From positions 13,144,001 through 13,208,000 of the forward strand of contig OX637296.1 in NCBI GenBank assembly GCA_951799445.1: a DNA stretch of 64,000 nt, in the 5' to 3' direction. This DNA comes from Pseudisothecium myosuroides. Its lineage: Eukaryota > Streptophyta > Bryopsida > Hypnales > Lembophyllaceae. Under the pieces are notes generated by a model, which was given only the letters and a program-made list of their open reading frames with translations, searched no databases and was not told where the DNA came from. Both the position numbers and the translations under genes were made by a program. Within the stretch, counting starts at the first letter, position 1. Every line of letters starts with the position of its first letter. This document shows, piece after piece, positions 48,279 through 58,937 of the stretch.

Positions 48279-48632
48279 TGCTGGGTGGTGATGCAACAGC
48301 GGGACCGTCGATGGGTCTGGAAGCCAACGCCAGCTCCACGACGCTGGTGGTGTCGCGTTGTGGGCAACGTAAGTTGAGGGTGGGCTGCGAACGCAAGTGC
48401 CTCACCAAAGCAGAAGCGAACGAGTACGTGGAGGTCTTCAGTGGACAGGGGCGTCATCAGAGGAGTCATCTTCCTAATCTTCCTAAATCAACCAAATCAT
48501 ATCACGTAAACAGCTTAGTGGTTTCCCCAAACGGAGAACAACACTGATTCTTTTCAAAATAACAAACATGAGGTTTCTGCAAGGAAAGGCGGTACAGACA
48601 TTTTAATGTTGAAACATTTGAAAGTAAGCATC

Positions 48633-49077
48633 AACCAACACTGACAACATTCGACAAATCTTTGAATAGGAAGAGTATTTGGTGATATCAGTCAAGTTGG
48701 GAGCCCACATCCACGAGAGTACTCACCCAGGGAGCAACCAACACTGACAACATTTGGCAAAGCTTCGAATAGGAAGAGTATTTGGTGATATCAATCAAGC
48801 CCAGGTCCAATTGGGAGCCCACATCCATGAGAGTACTCACCCGGGGAGCAACCAACACTGACAACATTCGGCAAAGCTTGGAATAGGAAGAGTATTTGGT
48901 GATATCAGTCAAGCCCAGGTCCAATTGGGAGCCTACATCCACGAGAGTACTCACTCGAGGAGCAACTAACACTGACAACATTCGGCAAAGCTTCAAATAG
49001 GAAGAGTATTTGGTGATATTAGTCAAGCCCAGGTCCAATTGGGAGCCCACATCCATGAGTGTACTCACCCAGGGAGC
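48633..49077. repeat. Minisatellite, four units of about 114 bases
   Basis: The unit runs 'caaccaacactgacaacatt', 'ggcaaagcttcgaatagg', 'aagagtatttggtgatatca', 'caattgggagcccacatcc', 'gagagtactcaccc'. The first unit is shorter. As 114 is a multiple of three, one minus-strand frame stays open across the array (38-residue period, VSTLVDVGSQLDLGLTDI..), but no splice or start context supports a gene. Confidence 0.85.
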
Positions 49078-49082
49078 AAGAG

Positions 49083-50023
49083 GCAACCCAAAATGCAGAG
49101 ACTGGGCATCACAGAGGTGGGTGGTTGGCCATCACATTTCAAGCTAGTGATTAATTGCAGTCATTCACATCGGCAGTGTCATGTCTAGCCTGTTGTTGAA
49201 AACTCAGGGACTTTGCCAATTACAAGAGTTTTCTTTTCAAAGTTTGTGATTGAACCTTCACCTAGATGAAATCCAACGAGAAACTTAAAATCACTTCACT
49301 TGAAAGAAAACATTAACATAGTAGGCCAGACATGACTCTAAAAGCATCTTTTAACGCAAAGGTAATGAAACATACAATATTGTAGGACCTATGCCTATAA
49401 TCTTAGCGGAGTATAAGACAAAGATGAAATCATGAGTGGCTTAGAATCCAAAAGCAAACAACTTCACTAGCTTCTACGACACCAAAACTAGACATGGATG
49501 TGTAATATACTTCAAGCCTACTTTTGGAAATGGGGAGTCCAAATAGAGTAATATTGTATCTACCTTTGAATCTAATTGAATTGCAGTTTTTATTAGAATC
49601 ATTATAGGGAATCCTTTGTTTCAATCAATGCTTGAGGACAAAATTTATGTTATACAAAGCTCAAAATAGACAAAAGCAGGCAAGAAAAAAACATTTGAAA
49701 ATAAATAAAATACCATATATTTTTAATAGATTCTATTTTTGTCTACTAATATATAGAAAGATTTGATTTGTTCTCTTTGGATAAGTGATGAGAGTGACAT
49801 AGAGCATTTTCTTTTGCGGGCAATTACAACATTTTTATGAAATAAACTACATATTGAATTTTTTTTTTGCTCAATTTTCACATCCTCCACAAAAAGTTCT
49901 ACAAGGTTAACTTTAATTGTAAGAACATCTTACCGTTGGAATTAGTGTGTTTCAATTCCATCTTAAAGCTATTACCAATTTCAATCTCATCTTTGCTTCT
50001 ACTTAATAATTCTTTAACTTCTA
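49083..50023. other. AT-rich spacer starting with a dispersed repeat unit
   Basis: 49105-49350 is a copy of the unit that forms the tandem array at 56130-58262 ('ggttggccatcac', 'gtgtcatgtctagcctg', 'gaaaactcaggga', 'ccaattacaagag'). The rest is A/T-rich without genes. Confidence 0.5.
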
Positions 50024-50027
50024 AAGT

Positions 50028-50929
50028 TCCATTGTTCTTTGAAGGGACAAAATGGAATTTAGGTAGGTTTCATCACTCTCAATTTTTTTCAAAATTTTTA
50101 TGAACATTTTTTCAAAGATAGGAAAATACATTAGTTTTGGGGAAATATATCATTTTCTTTGAATCCATGCCCAAGAGCAAAAGTTATGCCACCCTAAGTC
50201 CAAAATGGAGTTGTCTCGCAATACAAAAAATTCAAAAAAATTCAAAATAAAATTTTGGATTTTTTCTAATAGAAAGTATTTCTATCTACATAGAAAGATT
50301 TGACTCATTCTAATCAAACTAGTGATGAAGAAGTTATAGACAATCTAACCATCTTCTTGAAAAAATAGCTTATAGGGTTCATTTTTAACTCAAATTTTGC
50401 AATTTAAAAAAAATAATGAGGCTGATAGGGTTTAATTCACTTGCTAGAAGAATTTCACCATTGGAATTATGGTATTTTAGTTTCATCTTAGATTTATTAA
50501 TGATTTACTTTTTCCTTCAATCTCATACATGCTTCTACTTAACAATTTAAAAATTAATAAAAATCAAGTATGTGTATTTTGAAATTTATTTTTAGACTCA
50601 CAACTCAATTTTTCATATATTACATATAATTTGAAATGCATAATCTTCAAATTAAGAGGATTCAAAGGCTTATAAACTAGTTTGTTATGGTGCCAAAAAA
50701 TCATTTTTTCTTCACTTTGAATGCAAATATCTTGCAATCTATTTGGTCCAAGTTTTTAAATTTTTTTCTACAAATTAGTTTTCTTACCAGTCTATTTCAA
50801 GATCCTATGGTTAGATATGCAAAATATCTAATTTTATAATGTTTTTGCTCTTTGCTCTTTGCGTTAGAAATGGTACATTTGAACAGTTTTTGACAAAAAA
50901 AAATTTGGGATATCAAACGGTTTAGGAAG
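50028..50929. mobile_element. Decayed TTAA-family (piggyBac-like) element
   Basis: The left flank is TTAA at 50024-50027 and the right flank TTAT at 50930-50933. The ends CTTCTAAAGTTCC and, as complement of the right end, CTTCCTAAACCG are degenerate versions of the family terminus. The interior aligns with 2048-2940 and 5139-6071 ('ttctttgaagggacaaaatgg', 'tcttgcaatctatttggtcc'). Confidence 0.6.
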
Positions 50930-50933
50930 TTAT

Positions 50934-52027
50934 GACTTTGCGTGACTATCAAAAACGTATAGTTTATAATCACAAGATATTACAATGTACCAGAGAGATG
51001 GTCGGTTGACCATCATTCACCTTTGAAGTTAGAGGTTAATGCTCACTTTCACATCCAATGTCACATTTGGCCTAGTGTTCTAAATAATGGGACTTTAGAA
51101 GAAATGTCTACTAGGTTTCTTTTCATAGTGATTGAAAAGTTTCACATAGATGGAAGACCAAATTGAAATTTAGAATCACCGAAAAGAGAACATACAATAA
51201 CTTGGCAATATTTTCTCCCTAATACCAATCATTTTAAATACGATGCCAAACATGACACCAGATATCAAATTCTACATTGATTGCATCACATTTGGCTCGG
51301 TATTATTGACCATAGGCAAGTTGAGAGTAGAATACATCATGTAGGCTTAGGGAGAGACACCGTGATTTTTTCTCAAAATAACCAAAATATGAGGTTTCAT
51401 TCATAGATAATATCAAACCCCATTAAGACAATGGACTCTCAATTCAGAGGTAGCCCAAAATGCAAAAACTAGGCTCTCCAATAGCTTGCCTTTTTGCCTA
51501 GGAAGTTGCTTACAAGGTATTGTTAAACATATCACTAGAATAAAATTGTGTTGGAACCGACAAACCCATGTGGGATTGGTTTTGTTGAGTTCCTAGTTTC
51601 TAATGCAGATTTTTGCATTGGAATGCATTTCTATGTTGAAATTCTGCAGAATTAGAGTTGAAAACTAGGAACTCAACAAAATCAATCCCATATGGTTTTG
51701 TGGATTCCAACACAATTTTCTTCTAATGTATGGATGCATTCAAGATGGTGATCACGACCTGAATTAAGTTATTAGTTGCAATGTAAGTTCCCAGCAATGC
51801 ATCTCAGATGTGGTGAAAGTGGACTATTGAATTGTTTAGAATTACAAGTCAATGTTATCAAGAATTAGAAAGCATGACTTGAATCACTAGGTGCAATGTA
51901 CCACCAATGCATCATAGATGTAGACGGTTGGTGTGAGCTCTCTATTCTTCACTTGGGACTTATAGTTTTTTTTTGTTTTTTTTTATAAATTTGAGTGTAG
52001 TTTAGAGACAAAAAGCCCAAAAAAGAG
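50934..52027. other. Spacer with dispersed repeat fragments
   Basis: 50990-51260 and 51770-51930 carry pieces of the 0.7 kb repeat unit ('ggttgaccatcattcacctttgaag', 'gcaatgtaccaccaatgcatca'). No gene was seen. A MITE at 51533-51729 is listed separately. Confidence 0.5.
51533..51729. mobile_element. Small MITE with long inverted repeats
   Basis: The 197-base element is nearly a perfect hairpin. The left arm CACTAGAATAAAATTGTGTT pairs with the complement of the right arm CATTAGAAGAAAATTGTGTT, and pairing continues through 'gggattggttttgttgagttcctagttt', roughly 75 bases per arm. It would form a strong stem in RNA and could be a small-RNA source. Confidence 0.75.
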
Positions 52028-53545
52028 TGTAAAACCAAAATAGGCATGTCACATACCAATATAGTTATGTCACATACTAATATAACATTTGTTCCTTTAT
52101 AGATTGTTTTTTTCAAATAAACCCCATTCCCACTTGTACACAGGTTAAAACGTGAAAATATAAATAAGTAATAGAATTAGGGCTAACCTGGTCTAAATAG
52201 CCTAAACCTACGGTGCATGTGACATCTTATGGCTAAAATTGATTAGAGGGAACACCGTTGAGGTCTTGAGTCCATTCCCAAAGATAGATTTCACTTTCTC
52301 CATAATATCGAAGAAATAGCGAAAATCTCGATTGTCGGCCTGTAGGAGTTATAAACTCAAGATGGATCCGTAAGAAGAATCTACGGATAGAATACAGTGT
52401 TCTAGGATGAAAATCACATTTGGGACTCAATGGCGAAATTAGTTTGCCAAGATTCCCTTGTATATGGAAGATTTTCTAGTTATCGAAATTAAAAAGAGAA
52501 GATGGAATTTGATTCTCTTCTAATCTTTGTGCAAAGTAAAAATATGAGCTTGCACATCCTTTGTAGAATTTCATGAGAGGTTCCATAAAAAATTTCAAAA
52601 TCTTCTGACTTGTAAACGATGCCCTTCCGGACGGTCAACCGCCAAACCTACGATGAAAAATTCTTAAAAATTGCTCAAGTTGCGATAAAATCTCACTAAA
52701 AATTATATTATCTTCTTTAATTCCAATAAAATTTCCCACTAAGTTTCAAGACATTCTGATAGCTAAAAATGCCCGAACCGACAAGATTCTCCGATAATTG
52801 ATAAAATTAAAGATTATGGTGGAGTTGACCGGCGTACCGGGAGCATACAAAATCGGAATGAGGTCAAAGCTAGGTCTTTTTTTACTCCCCTATACCTACT
52901 AAAGAGCCTAGGCTAATTATTTTTATCAAAAAAGTCAAACTCCAGGATTTGGATTTTTACCCCGTTTTGGTATTCAGTTAGCGATAGGTTTTGTTGAGTT
53001 TTTTGGAGTTTGGTTAAAAGGTGAGGAACATTTCAAGTATAAAAATGGCTTTTTGTAGCCAACGGCGCAATCGGTTTTCAATTTGGAGTTAATCTCTAAA
53101 AGTTAGAAGTTTGGACCAGTGTAGAAAGTCAAAATGGAGAGTTTGGGATGAAAATCCCAAATGATAAGATTACTATTAGGAAAAAAAGAGGGGTGAGTGC
53201 CTTTAGAAATTTATGTAAGGGGGCTCATTTCCATCTCACAAACACCCCTTTTGGCCATTATTTTGACATTCTACACAATTTGGGTCCATTTAGTTGGACA
53301 TTTGGCCATTGCGTGCCAAGATTGCCAAAATTTGTGCTTTTGGAGCATTTTAAGCTCTGTTGTTGTTACTTTTCAAGCTTGCTTTGAAGGACATTGGGAT
53401 CCCTTCAAAGTTTGTCTTGTTTACATGTGTTAAGGTCTTTTGATATACTTTTATTGAAGTTTTGAAGCTTTGTACTAATCCTAGAGCTTACCCCTCACCG
53501 TACCTTGGCGATGCTGCTTTGGGAGACTTTAGTGCTTGAATTGTA
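52028..53545 (+). repeat. LTR-like dispersed repeat, copy 2
   Basis: Partner of 34899-36425, with the same block order. A TATA-like word (gtataaaaatgg near 53038) is followed by 'agccaacggcgcaatc', which is also kept in copy 1 as 'agcaaatggcgcaatc'. No coding region follows that would identify the element class. Confidence 0.5.
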
Positions 53546-56129
53546 AGTTGAGGTGTTCTTTATGTTGCTAAGTTATTAATTTTGTAGAATTTAACACGTG
53601 GTGCAAGTATGGCGAAGCTATAGTCTTTTGTACTTAGAATTTGGGGTATTAGAAAAATCACGGCGAAGCTTTGACTTTGGGTCTTTAGGAAAATAACCAT
53701 AAGATTTACGTGTTGGTTGATATTTAGCAGTTCAACTCATATTTCAAGTTTAGTTTCCAAGACATTGTTTTTAAAAATCCAAGTTTAGTTTCCAAAATTT
53801 AGTGCCAAGGCTTTGCAAAATCATTCCAAACAGTAAATTAGATTGTTGCTTCAATTTAGTATCCATTTGTCAAGTTCTTGGTGTTAAAATAGTTTCAAAA
53901 ATCTAATACTCAAGGAGTGACTTTTGGGGTTGAGAAAACTAAAAATCATTTGATTAAAATTGGGGTAAATCCCAACCCAGTTGGAAAGGGCCCTGAACCA
54001 GCATAAAAAAAAAGTTGGAAGAAGCAGCATAAAAAAAAAAGGCAGTAGTCTGAAAGAGCAACCGTTGACAGGGTCCAACCCAATCAAGGGCTGCCACGCA
54101 ACCACCCTATCAACGACCAACAAGCTGGGTCCTAGCCAACCGCAAGTAGCCACGTGGCGGGGGATTCAAGGAGCGGGGTTGTACATGAACTTGTAGCTAT
54201 ACTGAACTAGGGACTGAGCCCGAACTAGAGACTAAGTTGAACTGGAAACTGAGCCAAACTAAAACTAGTCCGTGACCGGTTGAAAGAATGCTACGACTAT
54301 CCAAGCCTTAGGCCAAAATTTTGAGTTCTTCAACAAGAATCTCACTTTCATGTTAAACTCTAGAAATTCACAATCAACATAGAAAAGATAGGAATCGTTT
54401 AGAGGGAGAGTGAAGGAATAGGAAAAAAATAAGAATTAGAACTCAATTAACAAAACCTTTTGTTATTAAAACTCCATTTTCGAAAGGAGATAGAGAATTA
54501 GAAGAAGAAGAGGCACTTGAAGGAAAACTCTTAGAGAGAAGCCCGACACTCAAAGTACAATTGAAGAAAATGGAATGACAATTAAATGTTGAAGAGACAA
54601 TTGAAAATTGATAAAATTAGAAAGAAATCTTTAAAAACTAGTTTGAATCATTAGAATTAGGATTAGACAATAATTGACCAAGATAGGAAGATAAGGTCTC
54701 ATTGGTCAATTATTATTTAGGAATTTGAAATCAATTATTTATTCCAAAACAAGTCAACTCTTGGAATAGTTAAATAATTGAATTAAAATAGTGTTAGAAG
54801 AGAAAGAAAATGTAGAAGAGAGAAAAAAAAGAAGTCCAAGAATTGACAACTTTGTATCAAAACTCTCTTTTCAAGCAGTGAGCACAATTCCACAAGAAAT
54901 TCAACTATAGCGAATGATGGAAAATTTGAAGAAGTGGATGACTACCTCAACAATGATGCCAATTCCAAGGTAAGTTACAAAGTACAACCCTTCCTTTTCA
55001 ATTATCAAAATTGGACATTTAAAAGTAGGCATGAACTACAAGGACAATTTAGAGTGGTTAGAATAGTTTTTTTCCAAGAATCAGATAGATAAGTTTGTAA
55101 AGCTTAGTTAGATATTTTCAAAACTGTATTACACTTAGAAATTAGAGTTGAATTGAAAAAGATATTAGCGGATGAAATTTAGGAGTCATATTGGATGAAA
55201 ATTAGTCCATTTCATCCAAGAGAAGCAAGAATGGAAACTTAGATAGAAACATAAATCTAAAGTTCAGAAGTGAAACCAAAACTAGATTTCAAGTTGTAGA
55301 TTAGTAGAAAACCACTGATGAAGTTTAGAAGTACCGATTAGTGGTCAAACTTCATCCTCTTGTAACTTTCACTAGGAAGGTCCAAACTCAAAGTTCTTTA
55401 GCAATTTGAAAAGGTAGTCTTAGACCCTACAAGAAATCAAGCTCAAAAATTTAAAAATAATAAATTGATAGTGGAAGCCCTATGCCTTAGGAATAAAATA
55501 GGAAGTAAAATAGAATCTTTTAAAAGACATCCAAGTAAAAATTTAGAATTAGCACTAGAAAGAAGGAGTATATAGGAGTTCAGAACAAGTTCAAACTCAA
55601 AAAAATACTTCGAATTTCAATAGTTATAAAGGAATGAAGTTTGATACAAAGAATGGATTAAGTCACATAAAAATCATCCATTGAAGCTTAAACTTAGAAC
55701 TTGAGTAGAAGATAGTAGCATAGAGCTAGGGTTCAAAATTCATGGTCAATTGAAATAGTTAAAGTACCAAAAAGAGTGGATGAACTTTAGATAGCTTCTT
55801 AGAGGCTCCAACTTCATCTGTTCATAATTTCTTGTAGGAATCTCCAAATCTTACAAAACTTAGGTTTTTAAAAATGGCGTGAGCTGAATTACAATTCAAA
55901 TAAGCTAAATTTAGATTGTATATGCTTTTATTAGAAAACCACAGCGGCTCGAGGGCTTAATATTGTTTAAAATTGATCTTTGCAGTTAGGGTAGTTTTTG
56001 TGATTTCTTTGAACTTTAGGAACTTAAAAAAGATTCATTGCTTGGAAGGCACAATGTACCGACGTTAGGCACCTATAGGAATTAACTTTGATTTTCTAGA
56101 ACCTACTTGTGTACGCGTATTTACCAAGG
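53546..56129. other. Purine-rich spacer, no gene seen
   Basis: After a short GC-richer stretch near 54050-54180 ('gggtccaacccaatcaagggctg'), the sequence becomes A/G-rich with many 'gaaga' and 'ttagaa' words to about 55900. No frame of interest and no repeat ends. It may be the unrecognised interior of a large decayed element following the LTR-like repeat. Confidence 0.35.
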
Positions 56130-56751
56130 GTGGATAAATAAGCGCTCACAGTTGGCCATCACCTTCCAAATTTAGAGATTATTGCAAACTTTCACATCCA
56201 GTGTCATGTCTTGCCTGTTGTTTTGGAAACTCAAGGATTCTTCTAGTTACATAGAAGGTTTCTTTTCAAAGTCTACAATTGAACGCTTCACATTGAATTA
56301 TTTAGAATTACAAGCCAGTATTACTAAAAATTAGGAAGCATGAGTTGAATTATTACAATAGTTGCAATATACCACCAATGCATCACAAACATAGTCGGTT
56401 GGCCATCACCTTTCAAATCAGAGATAATTGCAGACCTTCACTTCTAGTGTCATGTCTTACTTGGTGTTTTGAAAACTTAAGGACTCTACCAATTACACAA
56501 GGTTTCTTTTCAAAGTCTTGCAATTGAATGTTTCTCGTGGATGGAAAACCAACTTGAAGTTTAAAATCATTTCACTTGAGAGGAAACAATAATATAGTAG
56601 CTAGCATTGCGTCCTCCCTAGTGCCCATAATTATGAAGACTAGGCATTGGATATCAAGTTCTACACTATTCTCTCTAAAAGAAAATGGCCAATTGATTGG
56701 AATGCACCAGTGGAAAATTATGATGAAACTACTCAACTTAGCAGACAATAA

Positions 56752-56875
56752 GGGGCACTATGGTCATCGGTCAAGAGGCCGTCAATTTCCACCAATGCAA
56801 TTGCTAAATTTTTGGTTTCTTACAATCAGATTAGTGGAAATGGACAGACTCTTGACCTTTGGCCATAGTGTGCCC
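56752..56875. mobile_element. 124-base MITE inside a tandem unit
   Basis: The ends GGGGCACTATGG and the complement GGGCACACTATGG pair, and the interior also pairs around 'caagaggccgtc' and its complement. Same family as 57540-57657 and related by ends to 3864-4638. Confidence 0.6.
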
Positions 56876-57539
56876 TTAAGGTAGGAGGTCCGTAAAGCAC
56901 TTGGGTTCTAAAGCACTTGGACTCTGAAAGCATCTTCTAACACAAAGATATTTTTTGTTTTTTCATTGCACGCTAACATAGAGGTGGACGCTAATAACAT
57001 GAAGCATGACTTTAATGAACTTATGAGTTGCAATATACCACTAGTACATCACAATTGCAATTGGTTGGCCATCATTCACACTTTGACATCCAATGTCATT
57101 TGAAGCCTAGTGTACTATTTTAGACTTTGGGCCTTTGGAAGAAAGGGTGCCAATGCCTTTGAAAAATGTGGTCAATTGGCCATCACCTTTCAATTTGAGA
57201 TTACTGTAGACTTTTACATCCAACGTCATGTCTGGCTTGGTGTTGAAAACTCAATGACTCGCACAAAAGGGTTTTTTTTCAAAGTTTTCAATTGAACGTT
57301 TCATGCGGATGGAAAAGTAACGTAAAACTTAAAATCACTTTAGTTGAAAGCAAACATGAATTTGTAGATGGTGGTATTTTCTCCCTAGTGCTCATAATAT
57401 GTAACACTAGGCCAGACATGACGTTGGATATCAAATTCTACATTGATCTCTCTAAAAGTTGATGACCAATGCAATAGGGTGCACTTTTAGAAAATTATGA
57501 TGAAATTACTCAACTTAGTAGACAATAAAGGGCACTTCA

Positions 57540-57657
57540 CACTATGGTCAAGAGGCCGTCAATTTCCACCAATGCAATTGCTAAATTCTTGATTTCTTAC
57601 AATAGGACTAGTGGGAATTGACGGCCTCTTGACCTTTGGCCATAGTGTGAAGTGCCT
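57540..57657. mobile_element. 118-base MITE inside the next tandem unit
   Basis: The ends GGGCACTTCACACTATGG and complement GGCACTTCACACTATGG pair; the arms continue through 'tcaagaggccgtcaattt'. It sits at the same place in its unit ('actcaacttagtagacaataa' just before it) as the copy at 56752-56875. Confidence 0.65.
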
Positions 57658-58262
57658 CCAAGGTAGGAGGTGTGTAAGCACTTGGGCTCTAAAAGCATCT
57701 TCTAACACAAAAAATATTTTGTTTTTTCATTGCACGCTAACATAGAGGTGCATGCCAACAATATGAAGCATGACTTGAATGAATTTACGAGTTGCAATGT
57801 ACCACTAGTGCATCACATTTAGGATTGGTTGGCCATCATTCATCTTTGAAGTTACAAATTAATGCACACTTTCACATCCAATGTCATGTCTAGCCTAGTG
57901 TTCAAAACTTTGGGACTTTAGAAGAAAGGGTGCCAATGCCTTTGAAAGATGTGGTCGGTTGGCCATCTCCTTTGAAATTTAAAATCATTGCAGATTTTTA
58001 CATCCAGTCATATTCTTGGGGTTTTAAATCTCAAAGACTCTGCCAATTAGAGGAGGTTTTATTTCTAAATCTGCAATTGAACACTTCACATGGATGGGAA
58101 AACAACAAGAAATTTAAAATCACTTCACTTGAAAGAAAAGCTTAAAGTATTTCCTCCCTAGGGCCCATAGTTTTGAACATTAAGCCTCAAAAGACGTTCA
58201 AAGATGTCAAGCCTATATTGATCTCTTACAAGGATGATGGCCAATTGATGCATTGGTTGTAT

Positions 58263-58937
58263 ACAGCATAATCCTTAAGGGACATTCCATGCTCTTATTT
58301 AGTGAAATTTTGTTAGTTTTCTATATTAAAACACACCTTTCTAAAATTTGATATTTTTCTTGTGTAGTAATATGTATAAAAAAAATTCTCCATTTTTTCA
58401 TAACTAAAAACATTAAAATGAAATTTATATGATTTTTTGAAGTAGTTTTTTGTAGAAATTTTAGCAACTTCAAAAATGCTTAAAACAATATGAATTTTTT
58501 GGCACAATTATAGATGATAGTGATAAACAACGAGGTGTACTTGGTGTATTCATTGAGCTATTACCAAAAAGTAGATTATTGAAACCGTAATCTTTTCATT
58601 CTAAACGTTCCACCAACATTATGTGGCTTAAACCATAATCAAAATGAAATGATTCAAAGCTTTCTACAGATACACAAATCTAAAGAACCAACTTCAAATT
58701 TTTATTTTTTTTAAAAGTGATAATTAAAAAGGTTTTTTGATTGCCCATGCAATGAAAATGACATATCATGCAATAACTATTTAATCATGTATTCAAAAGT
58801 TATGAAAACTGTTGGGTCTTAAAGCTACTCCTTGAGCACATTTTATGTGAAAATTTCAAAGAAAAAAAAAAAAATTCCGTTCGTAGTGAGCTGCCTAAAA
58901 GCACTATGTTTTCAAAAAACAGTGTTTGGTCCTTTAT
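58263..58937. other. AT-rich spacer, probable decayed TTAA-family element
   Basis: It starts near 58275 with TTAAGGGACATTCC and ends near 58933 with TGGTCCTTTAT. It contains 'caaaatgaaatgattcaaagctttc', a phrase typical of the TTAA-family interior. The ends are too eroded to call. No gene was seen. Confidence 0.4.

Larger units (their letters stand above)
43806..48470. repeat. Duplicated segment, copy B
   Basis: Direct copy of 22545-27740. It begins abruptly inside what is the first intron of the coiled-coil gene in copy A and sits immediately beside the end of the 3.5 kb repeat. It is shorter than copy A because of deletions in the RWP-RK amino-terminal exon and in an intron. Confidence 0.85.
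56130..58262 (+). repeat. Tandem array of degenerate units of about 0.66-0.76 kb
   Basis: The units share, in order, 'gagttgcaatataccac.a.tgcatcac', 'ggttggccatcacctttcaa', 'ttcacatccaatgtcatgtct', 'gaaaactca.ggactctgccaatta', 'ttgaacgtttcacatggatgg' and 'aaaatcacttcacttgaaag'. Clear unit starts lie near 56353, 57024 and 57788, with partial units on both sides. Single copies are scattered at 49.1, 51.0 and 51.8 kb. No coding signal. Confidence 0.7.

Noticed and set aside
34899..53545. The two LTR-like repeats as the ends of one 18.6 kb retrotransposon
   Set aside because: The interval contains unrelated transposons and the gene duplication and no polyprotein, so the two are more likely independent insertions.
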